DNA from: Thermodesulfobacteriota bacterium
GTDB lineage: Bacteria > Desulfobacterota > BSN033 > UBA1163
Direction of reading: 5' to 3'
NCBI GenBank assembly: GCA_030024065.1
Contig: JASEIE010000095.1
Coordinates: 1 to 11,678 of the forward strand
Length of the DNA: 11,678 bases
The notes under the pieces were generated by a model. That model was not told where the DNA came from and did not search any database. It worked only from the letters and a program-made list of their open reading frames with translations. Shown here in pieces: positions 1 through 6,216 of the stretch (the stretch's first letter is position 1; each line of letters begins with the position of its first letter). The position numbers and the translations under genes are program-made.

Positions 1-15
1 GCTAAAGCAACATCA

Positions 16-1269
16 TTAAAGATTAAAATGACGCTGTAGTATTAATGATAATGGCTTTTCAGGAAGTAGAATCTCTGGGCCCTTGATTTCTTCGGACATT
101 TTTCTTGGAAGGTCTTCAGGAAGTATAATGGGATGAACTGAAAGAATGACCGCCCGCTCAATGGTGTGTTCCAGTTCCCGCACATTTCCCGGCCATGAGC
201 ATTGGATGAATATTTCAAGGACTTCCGGAGAGATGTGCGATATGTTTTTATGATTCTCCTCAGAAAATTTCTGGAGAAAATGGTTCGCCAATAATGGGAT
301 ATCCTCCTTCCTCTCCCTCAAAGGAGGAAGGGTGATCGATACGACATTGAGTCGATCAAAAAGGTCCTCCCTGAATTTTCCGTTTTTCACGAGGGATTCC
401 AATGGTTGATTCGTAGCAGCAATGACCCGTATATCCACTTTAATACTTTCCGTCCCGCCCACCCTTTTGATTTCATGTTCTTGCAGAAATCTCAAAAGCT
501 TAGATTGCATCGAAAGACTAAGATTTCCCACTTCGTCAAGAAAGAGAGTTCCGCCGTCCGCCTCTTCAAATAGGCCCCTTTTGGCAGAGGAGGCTCCTGT
601 GAAAGCTCCTCGGACATGGCCGAATAACTCACTTTCTATTAAAGTTTCCACCAGTGATGCACAATCAACCGGGATGAAGGGGCGATTGTTCCTGAGGCTA
701 TTGTAGTGGATGGAACGAGCCACCAATTCTTTTCCTGTCCCCCTCTCCCCGCAGAGGAGGACGGTGGACTTTGTATCCGCCACTTTAGCGATGGTCTTAT
801 AGACTTGAAACATCTGAGGGGTTCGTCCGATGACATTTTTAAATTGATACTTGTTCAGAAGTTCTTGTCGATAAAATTTGTTTTCCTGGAGAAGTCTTCT
901 CTGTTCCAAGGCCCTCTGGACGGTGAATTTGATTTCCTCAAGTTTAAAGGGCTTGCTGATATAATCGAAAGCTCCATCCCGGATCGCCTCGATGGCGGTC
1001 TCAATCGATCCAAAGGCTGTGATCATGATCACAGTAGTTTCCGGAGAGGTCTTTTTAAAGGACCGGAGGACCTCCACGCCATCCTTCTCTCCCATACGGA
1101 CATCCGTGATGATGACATCGAAAAGGCTGTCCATGCCTCGGGCAATGGCCTCTTCGCCGCTCAAGGCCGCTGTAACCTCATAACCCTCTTTGGAGAGAAC
1201 TTCCCTGAGCAGGTCGAGGGCCACCGGATCATCGTCAACGATCAAGAGATGGGCTGATCTTTTATCCAT
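16..1269 (-). CDS. NtrC-family sigma-54 response regulator lacking the C-terminal DNA-binding domain
   Basis: Two-component response regulator that would remodel sigma-54 RNA polymerase with ATP. The receiver domain (about residues 5-120) has acidic residues D12-D14, phospho-acceptor D56, T84 and K106. The AAA+ domain (about 145-375) has Walker A GERGTGKE (174-181), the sigma-54 contact loop GAFTGA (221-226), Walker B GTLFLDE (240-246) and the late motif WPGNVRELEHTIERA. The protein stops at residue 417, about 20 residues after LPEDLPRKM, where relatives of 440-480 residues continue into a Fis-type helix-turn-helix. None is visible, and the other two frames of the remaining sequence do not encode one. 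The last 57 nt are only about 30% GC. The start ATG overlaps the end of the kinase gene by 8 nt, so that kinase is its likely partner. It may act from solution, as HTH-less activators such as FlgR do, or be a truncated gene. Confidence 0.93.
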   Translation of the reverse strand: MDKRSAHLLIVDDDPVALDLLREVLSKEGYEVTAALSGEEAIARGMDSLFDVIITDVRMGEKDGVEVLRSFKKTSPETTVIMITAFGSIETAIEAIRDGAFDYISKPFKLEEIKFTVQRALEQRRLLQENKFYRQELLNKYQFKNVIGRTPQMFQVYKTIAKVADTKSTVLLCGERGTGKELVARSIHYNSLRNNRPFIPVDCASLVETLIESELFGHVRGAFTGASSAKRGLFEEADGGTLFLDEVGNLSLSMQSKLLRFLQEHEIKRVGGTESIKVDIRVIAATNQPLESLVKNGKFREDLFDRLNVVSITLPPLRERKEDIPLLANHFLQKFSEENHKNISHISPEVLEIFIQCSWPGNVRELEHTIERAVILSVHPIILPEDLPRKMSEEIKGPEILLPEKPLSLILQRHFNL

Positions 1270-2947
1270 CCGGTTCTTTTCCTTTATAGGCAGGGATGAG
1301 GACGAAGAAGGTACTGCCTTTCCCTGTTTCGCTTTTCACTTCCAACCTTCCGGAGAGGTCTTTGACAATCTTCTCACAGATTGAGAGTCCCAATCCGGTT
1401 CCTTCCCCGGTTCGTTTTGTGGTGAAGAAGGGGGCAAAGATCTTCTTCTTCGATTCTTCTGGGATACCCATTCCTGTATCGATGATTGAGATCTCCACCC
1501 ATTTTCCATTTTCAGAAGCAGGGAGAGACTGAAATTTCCGAGTCTGAATGGTCAGCCTCCCTCCATCGGGCATGGCATCGAGGGCATTGGTGATGAGATT
1601 GAGAAAGAGGGTCTGGAGATGTGTGGCATCCCCCAGGACGAGAGGAATGTCCGGGGAAAGAGAAGAGAGGACTTTTACATTCCGGGTGTGGAACCAGGGT
1701 TCACTGAGATGAATCAATTCTTCCAGGACATCATTTACATTCAGGGGTTTCAATGGAGGTTTCGGTTGACTGGTGAAAGAGAGAAGGCTTCGCACCGAAT
1801 CGGTCAAACGATCCAACTGGGATTCAATAATGTTTAAACGATGGCGATCAATGGATGGAAGGTTTTTGTCCTGCAACATGAGCTGGATATAGCCGGAGAT
1901 GGAGTTGAGGGGAGTTCCGATCTGATGGGCCATCATAGCGGTCACCTGCCCCAGGGCAGCCAGCTTTTCAGATTGACTCAACTGTCTCTGTGATTCGAAG
2001 AGGGCTTCATTGAGAAGCTCTAATTCTTCATTTCTTCCGGCCAGTTCCGAGGTGGCGGCTTCGACCTTTTGGGTGAGCTCTTCGTTAAACCGGTTGACCT
2101 GAGAGAGGAGCTGAATGTTCTGCTCATGGGCTTCCCGGATCGTTTTAATCATCTGATTGAAATGCCTTCCCATCTCTCCCAATTCGTCACGACTTTGAAT
2201 ATGGACACCGGCCTCCAGATTGCCTCCCTCTGCCCTATCCATGGCTTCCATCAGTTTCTGTATCGGATTTCCAACCAGTTTTTTAAAAAAGAGAGTGAAG
2301 AAGATTAGGATGAGAAGGATGCTGGAGAGGGTCAGGATAAACGTCCGGTTTTGCTTCTTACTTAAATAACTCTCGGCCTCATCCAGGGAGCTGATCACCC
2401 GAATTCCGCCGATCACTTTTGTCCCGGAATGGAGAGGAACGATGACCTCCAACCGCTTCTCGCCTTCCATCTCACGGAGGGCTGAAAGATGCTTGTCTTT
2501 TTTTAGTTGACGGATCTGGTCGCCTGTTAAAACCATGGGGATCCAACTGTTATCCTTGGAATTCAAAACGATGAATTCCCATCCTTTTGGGGAGAAAAGA
2601 AAGATATCGATCTCCCTCAGGCTGCGTCGGCTCATTAACCACCCTTCGATTTCATCGTAAATTCGAGGAAGATTGCTCATCATCTTTTGGTCAGGTATCC
2701 CGATATTGATCTGTTTGGCGATATAGAGATTTCGGTCGAGATAGAGATCGATGTGGGCCTTCCGGGACAGTTCGAAGTCAAGATACCCCGTGAGGAAGAG
2801 GACACCCGCAACGATGAGGATGATGAGAAGGGTGATCTTGGCCTTCAGGCCAAAAATTTTCCGGAACCTCTTTCTTTCGAGATGGAGATTCGCCCGCCGG
2901 ATTAAAGAGACAATTGGGTTGATTAGAAAAATAGGGTTTGCTTTCAT
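1262..2947 (-). CDS. Membrane-bound sensor histidine kinase (HAMP-HisKA-HATPase)
   Basis: Inner-membrane sensor kinase of 561 residues. A basic N-terminus is followed by TM1 (about 37-55), a periplasmic sensor region of about 145 residues, TM2 (about 202-221) and a HAMP domain (about 222-275). A coiled-coil-like linker (275-330) leads to the HisKA H-box AHQIGTPLNS with phospho-acceptor H341. The ATPase domain has N-box NLITNALDAM (450-459), G1 DTGMGIPEE, an F-box APFFTTK and G2 GTGLGLSI. The residue after the histidine is Gln instead of the usual Glu. This Glu often acts as general base, so phosphotransfer or phosphatase balance could differ. Its start overlaps the tatC stop as ATGA, and its 3' end overlaps the response regulator, which implies translational coupling. 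The sensor domain is not one I recognise, so the signal is unknown. Confidence 0.95.
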   Translation of the reverse strand: MKANPIFLINPIVSLIRRANLHLERKRFRKIFGLKAKITLLIILIVAGVLFLTGYLDFELSRKAHIDLYLDRNLYIAKQINIGIPDQKMMSNLPRIYDEIEGWLMSRRSLREIDIFLFSPKGWEFIVLNSKDNSWIPMVLTGDQIRQLKKDKHLSALREMEGEKRLEVIVPLHSGTKVIGGIRVISSLDEAESYLSKKQNRTFILTLSSILLILIFFTLFFKKLVGNPIQKLMEAMDRAEGGNLEAGVHIQSRDELGEMGRHFNQMIKTIREAHEQNIQLLSQVNRFNEELTQKVEAATSELAGRNEELELLNEALFESQRQLSQSEKLAALGQVTAMMAHQIGTPLNSISGYIQLMLQDKNLPSIDRHRLNIIESQLDRLTDSVRSLLSFTSQPKPPLKPLNVNDVLEELIHLSEPWFHTRNVKVLSSLSPDIPLVLGDATHLQTLFLNLITNALDAMPDGGRLTIQTRKFQSLPASENGKWVEISIIDTGMGIPEESKKKIFAPFFTTKRTGEGTGLGLSICEKIVKDLSGRLEVKSETGKGSTFFVLIPAYKGKEPDG

Positions 2948-3663
2948 CTTTCAGAAGTCATCCTCTTCTGTTCGATGATTTTCACCAGAAGAACGCCGAT
3001 CTCAAAGAGAATATAGAGCGGCCCCCCCATTAATGCCATATTGAAGATATCCGGAGTGGGCGTCAGAACTGCGGATAGAATAGCAATCAGGAGAATAGCA
3101 TACCTGCGATTTCGAGTCAAAAGCGGTCCGTTGACCAGCCGGATGTAACTTAGCAGGACGAGGATGAGAGGGAGTTCGAAGATGAGGCCAAAGGCAAAGA
3201 TGAATCCGGTGCAGAAAGAGATATATTTTGCCACGGAGATCATGGGTTTGATATGGGCGGATTGGTATCCGAGGAGAAACCGGATGCCGAAGGGAAGGGT
3301 GATGAAATAGCAGAAGAAGGCTCCGAGGTAGAAGAGAAAGATGGCGGTCAGGAGGACAGGGAACGAGGATTTCATTCCTCTCTTTTGAAAAAGGTGAGAG
3401 AAGGCTCCCCAGATATGATAGAAGATGACCGGTATGGAGAGAAAGAGGCTCGCGAAGAGCGTCAATTTGAGAAGGGAGAGAAAGACTTCGGGAATGGCAT
3501 AGGCGACCAGTTCTTCCTGGAGGGCGCGGTGGAGATGGCGGAGTAATTCCTTTGAGAAGGGGAAGAGGATCACCCCCAGAAGGACGACTGCCCCGGTGAT
3601 ATGCAGGAGGCCTTTTCTCAACTTGCCCAGCGATTGAAAGAGTTCTTCCCGATTCATTCCCAT
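2944..3663 (-). CDS. tatC: TatC-family membrane protein (Sec-independent translocase subunit, divergent)
   Basis: Polytopic protein of 239 residues, about the length of TatC, with six hydrophobic stretches. TatC hallmarks are IPEVF followed by LLKLTLFASLFLSIPVIFYHIW (about 57-85), FGLIFELPLILVLL (158-171) with the conserved Glu at 163, and TPTPDIFNM followed by GGPLYILFEIGVLL (201-226). TatC is the twin-arginine signal receptor of the Tat pathway. Here the two Glu residues that bind the signal peptide in E. coli TatC appear replaced: the E15 position is K14 (SLGKLRKGLL) and the E103 position falls at G96, with no acidic residue anywhere in 85-102. No tatA or tatB lies next to it. The first ATG is used here; a second ATG two codons later is equally possible because neither has a clear Shine-Dalgarno. 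It may be an ordinary divergent TatC or a paralogue that serves the downstream kinase. Confidence 0.88.
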   Translation of the reverse strand: MGMNREELFQSLGKLRKGLLHITGAVVLLGVILFPFSKELLRHLHRALQEELVAYAIPEVFLSLLKLTLFASLFLSIPVIFYHIWGAFSHLFQKRGMKSSFPVLLTAIFLFYLGAFFCYFITLPFGIRFLLGYQSAHIKPMISVAKYISFCTGFIFAFGLIFELPLILVLLSYIRLVNGPLLTRNRRYAILLIAILSAVLTPTPDIFNMALMGGPLYILFEIGVLLVKIIEQKRMTSER

Positions 3664-3691
3664 CCCAGGTTATTTTCCGTGAAAGATATCA

Positions 3692-3720
3692 GATATAATG
3701 TTTCATGACGGATGCGTCAC
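3692..3720 (-). promoter_or_regulatory. Candidate sigma-70-type promoter for the tatC operon
   Basis: Read on the minus strand there is GTGACG (3720-3715), a 17-bp spacer and TATATC (3697-3692). Each hexamer matches the consensus at four of six positions. The predicted start would lie near 3685, about 22 nt upstream of the tatC ATG. No better candidate was seen in this spacer. It is weak, supported mainly by spacing and position. Confidence 0.3.
3706..3719. promoter_or_regulatory. Dyad TGACG-N4-CGTCA overlapping the candidate tatC -35
   Basis: A perfect 5-bp dyad with a 4-bp centre. The right half overlaps the proposed -35 hexamer of the leftward promoter, where a repressor would typically bind. 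The length is short enough for chance. No regulator in this window can be assigned to it. Confidence 0.25.
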
Positions 3721-3729
3721 CCCTGTCTG

Positions 3730-3831
3730 CGGCAGGCAGGCACGAACGAACAATGAAAATCCTTAATCCCCTCTTTCCCCCCTTTAGAAAAGGGGGGGTG
3801 TGCCTGCCTGCCGGACAGGCAGGGGGGGATT
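3730..3831. repeat. Composite palindromic intergenic repeat
   Basis: A perfect 14-bp inverted repeat (3730-3743 with 3800-3813, GTGCCTGCCTGCCG on one strand) flanks a second palindrome. Inside, 3777-3785 pairs with 3789-3797 (CCCCCCTTT/AAAGGGGGG, 9 bp). The right arm itself forms a perfect 8-bp hairpin, CCTGCCTG with CAGGCAGG (3803-3810/3816-3823). An outer AATCCCC/GGGGATT pair (3765-3771/3825-3831) closes the element. It has no coding content. It resembles dispersed REP-like elements of anaerobic bacteria. It occupies much of the 326-bp divergent spacer between tatC and the ATP-grasp gene; the rest of that spacer holds the promoters and operator-like sites listed separately. Confidence 0.7.
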
Positions 3832-3883
3832 TGAAAGGCTATTTTATAGGTAATGTAACATAAAAGGCGATCTTGGGAAATAT

Positions 3884-3901
3884 TCATTCAGTTTTGAATG
3901 A
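3884..3901. promoter_or_regulatory. Small dyad upstream of the ATP-grasp promoter
   Basis: TCATTCA (3884-3890) and TGAATGA (3895-3901) form a perfect 7-bp dyad around GTTT. It lies about 48 bp upstream of the -35 element of the rightward promoter. A regulator-binding role is possible but not shown. Confidence 0.25.
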
Positions 3902-3920
3902 TTTGGTGTTGAGTTTTTGA

Positions 3921-3944
3921 GAAATCTCTGAAATCTCTGAAATC
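3921..3944 (+). repeat. 9-bp direct tandem repeat (GAAATCTCT)n
   Basis: GAAATCTCT occurs twice in a row and is followed by GAAATC, so the unit is present about 2.7 times. The last copy ends 4 bp before the -35 hexamer at 3949. Direct repeats with near one-turn phasing just upstream of -35 are a common layout for activator binding, as with OmpR-type proteins. They could equally be a slippage product. Confidence 0.5.
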
Positions 3945-3948
3945 GATA

Positions 3949-3977
3949 TTGACAAAGGTACCAAACAGGGGTATACA
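3949..3977 (+). promoter_or_regulatory. Sigma-70-type promoter for the ATP-grasp/PAS kinase genes
   Basis: A consensus TTGACA (3949-3954), a 17-bp spacer and TATACA (3972-3977, four of six matches). Transcription should start near 3984, only about 6 nt before the ATG at 3990. No Shine-Dalgarno precedes that ATG, so the mRNA may be nearly leaderless. Confidence 0.55.
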
Positions 3978-3989
3978 AAATTTTAACAG

Positions 3990-5003
3990 ATGAATGCCTC
4001 GAGAATAAAATTGAGAGTGGGGATCACTTACAACTTAAAGAAGGATTTTCCTCATCAAAAAGATCAGCCGATCGATTCTTTAGAAGAGTTTGATTCGGAA
4101 GAGACGATCGATGCCATTCAAAATGTCCTTGAAAAGGAAGGACACGAGGTGGTGAAGTTGGGAGGGGACACCGGTTTGATCGACCGGTTGAGAACGTCTT
4201 CCATCGACATCGTCTTCAACATCGCAGAAGGGATTGGAGGTCGAAACAGAGAATCGCACATTCCCGCCCTCCTGGAGTTCTTAAATATTCCTTATACCGG
4301 CTCCGATCCCCTCACCCTCTCCCTCACCTTAGACAAAGCGATGGCGAAAAAGGTGGTCCGAAGCGAAGGAATCCCAACGCCCCGTTTTAAAAAAGTGGAA
4401 GGGATGGAAGATCTCAATGGCATGGACCTTCACTTCCCCCTTTTCGTGAAGTTATGTTACGAGGGGTCGAGCAAAGGGGTTCGACTCGATTCAAAAATTT
4501 CGGATTCTTTCTCCTTAAAAGAGAAGGTGAAATGGCTCCTGGAAAGTTATGGGACTCCTCTCCTAGTGGAAGAATTTGTGAGCGGTCCCGAGTTCACCGT
4601 AGGTATTTTAGGCAATGACCATCCTTCTGTCCTCGGTGTGATGCAGATTGAGATCAAAGGAAGCCATCCCGATGAGGCCATCTATTCCCTGGAGGTGAAG
4701 AGGGAGTGGGAGGAGAAGGTTCGCTACCATTGCCCGCCTCCGATCAGTCCTCGCCTCCAGAATGAGATAGAGGAGGTAGCCCTTCGATCCTACCGGGCCC
4801 TGGAGTGTCGCGATATGTCGAGAGTGGATATCCGCGTCGGACAGGACGGAGTCCCCTACTTTTTGGAGGTCAACCCCCTTCCAGGTCTCTCCCCTGTCTA
4901 TGGAGACCTTCCCATCATGGCCAGGCATATGGGATGGGGGTATGACGAATTGATTCAAACCATTTTCCATCACGCCTTGAAGCGAAACCGTTTGGCGGAG
5001 TGA
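3990..5003 (+). CDS. ATP-grasp ligase of the D-alanine-D-alanine ligase superfamily
   Basis: Predicted cytosolic ATP-dependent carboxylate-amine ligase of 337 residues, about Ddl length. Ddl-like features are an N-terminal fold ending in IPALLEFLNIPYTGSDPLTL (91-110), the following LDKAMAKKV, and ATP-binding K154 with the loop EGSSKGV (158-164). LVEEFVSGPEFTVG (192-205) follows, and then Mg2+ ligands D280, E293 and N295 in RVDIR and FLEVNPLPGLSP. It lacks the GGxSxE motif that carries the N-terminal catalytic Glu of true Ddl enzymes: the start reads VGITYNLKKDF. The substrate is therefore probably not D-alanine. A paralogue lies downstream of kamA at 10231. The ATG has no visible ribosome binding site; in-frame TTG 4011 and GTG 4017 are alternatives, but the promoter position fits the ATG. 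The stop is 4 nt before the PAS kinase start. Confidence 0.9.
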   Translation: MNASRIKLRVGITYNLKKDFPHQKDQPIDSLEEFDSEETIDAIQNVLEKEGHEVVKLGGDTGLIDRLRTSSIDIVFNIAEGIGGRNRESHIPALLEFLNIPYTGSDPLTLSLTLDKAMAKKVVRSEGIPTPRFKKVEGMEDLNGMDLHFPLFVKLCYEGSSKGVRLDSKISDSFSLKEKVKWLLESYGTPLLVEEFVSGPEFTVGILGNDHPSVLGVMQIEIKGSHPDEAIYSLEVKREWEEKVRYHCPPPISPRLQNEIEEVALRSYRALECRDMSRVDIRVGQDGVPYFLEVNPLPGLSPVYGDLPIMARHMGWGYDELIQTIFHHALKRNRLAE

Positions 5004-5007
5004 TCCA

Positions 5008-6102
5008 GTGAGGATGAACCAAACCGATCAAAACCTCTCCGAGATCATCTTGAAAAATTTGAAGGAAGCCGTGATCTTTGCCGATGGCAAAGGCCGAATC
5101 CAGATTTTCAATGTTGTTGCGGAGGAATATTTCGGGGTCAGGGGAAAGCAGGTTTTAGGAAAGAGGTTGGACAGGGTGATCCCCTATAAGATTATTCGGA
5201 AGCAATTCGATTTCGTATATGAAAATAAAGAGGGCAATCACGATATCGAACTGGGGATCCATATCCCGGCTGACTCTGCCTCTGAAGAAGAACCCCGGTT
5301 GCTCCGCTGCAGTTTCTATCCCGTCTTCGACAAGAGAAAAACCTTCCTGGGATGTCTAGCCACCTTTGCGGATACCACAGAGAAGGGTTTGCTCTCCCGC
5401 GAGATCAGCAAGAGCAAAGATCTTTCCACCATCGGGGTGCTGGCCCGATGGATGGCCCATGAGATTCGGAATCCCTTGAGCTCTCTCAACATCAATATCG
5501 AATTATTAAGGGAGGAATTGAGGGAGACGATTCCCCTTGTTCAGAAGGAGGAGATTCAATCCCTGCTCAATTTTATCAGTTATGAGACGCTCCGCCTGGA
5601 AAATAATCTGAAGGAGTTTTTAGATTTCAATCGTCTCCCCCCCCTGAAATTCGAATGGATCCAGTTGAACGAAGTTCTGGACTCCATCGTTCGGCTGTTG
5701 AGACCGGATGCCCAGATGAAGAATGCAAAGATCGATACACACTTTCAGAAGAGGTTGCCTCTGGTGAAGATCGATGTCAGCCAGATCAACCTGGTCATCT
5801 CCAATCTTCTCATCAATAGCATTCAGGCTGTTTCCGAAAGAGGGGAGATCCACATCATCACCCGGGGATCGAAGAAAAATATCTTCATCATCATCCAGGA
5901 CAATGGAGCGGGGATCTCCAGGGAGCATCTGCCCAGGATCTTCGATTTCATGTTCAGCACCAAACCCACGGGGTCCGGATTGGGGCTCTCGATCGCCAAA
6001 AAGATCGTTTCAGACCATCACGGGGATATCACCGTCAGGAGCGAGGTGAATAAAGGGTCGACCTTCAGGATACGAATCCCGCTCAGTTCGAAATTGAACT
6101 GA
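5008..6102 (+). CDS. Soluble PAS-domain histidine kinase (NtrB-like)
   Basis: Cytosolic sensor kinase of 364 residues with no membrane segment. An N-terminal PAS domain (about 12-125: ILKNLKEAVIFADGKGRI through CSFYPVFD…FADTTE) is followed by HisKA with H-box AHEIRNPLSS and phospho-acceptor H151. The HATPase has N-box ISNLLINSIQAV (264-275), G1 DNGAGIS, F-box FMFSTKP and G2 GSGLGLSI. The organisation is that of NtrB/AtoS-type kinases, which partner NtrC-family regulators; the next gene is one. The GTG start is preferred over the ATG two codons later because GGAG (4997-5000) lies 7 nt before it. The 4-nt gap after the ATP-grasp gene indicates cotranscription. PAS ligand or redox input is unknown. 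Confidence 0.95.
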   Translation: MRMNQTDQNLSEIILKNLKEAVIFADGKGRIQIFNVVAEEYFGVRGKQVLGKRLDRVIPYKIIRKQFDFVYENKEGNHDIELGIHIPADSASEEEPRLLRCSFYPVFDKRKTFLGCLATFADTTEKGLLSREISKSKDLSTIGVLARWMAHEIRNPLSSLNINIELLREELRETIPLVQKEEIQSLLNFISYETLRLENNLKEFLDFNRLPPLKFEWIQLNEVLDSIVRLLRPDAQMKNAKIDTHFQKRLPLVKIDVSQINLVISNLLINSIQAVSERGEIHIITRGSKKNIFIIIQDNGAGISREHLPRIFDFMFSTKPTGSGLGLSIAKKIVSDHHGDITVRSEVNKGSTFRIRIPLSSKLN

Positions 6103-6109
6103 ACAGAAT

Positions 6110-6196
6110 GGAATAATGGAAGGTTGGAAAAATGGAATCATGGGAAACGGAAAAGATTTGTTTTTAAAACCCATTATTCCACTATTCCATCATTCC
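6110..6196. repeat. Long imperfect inverted repeat between kinase and regulator
   Basis: The motif GGAATNATGG occurs at about 6110 and 6133, and its complement CCATNATTCC at 6171 and 6187. The left arm (6110-6144) can fold against the right arm (6170-6196) into a long hairpin with an internal bulge of about 8 nt. It occupies most of the 114-bp spacer between the PAS kinase and its probable response regulator. There is no U-tract after the right arm, so it is not an obvious terminator. It looks like a dispersed palindromic element. Confidence 0.6.
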
Positions 6197-6216
6197 TTTA
6201 AGTTTGAACAGAGGAT

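Noticed and set aside
706..1257. Plus-strand open frame of 183 codons
   Set aside because: It is antisense to the response regulator's conserved receiver and AAA+ domains, with low-complexity content.
3884..3944. Short CRISPR-like array
   Set aside because: The direct repeats are 9 bp with no spacers; no repeat-spacer pattern occurs anywhere in the window.
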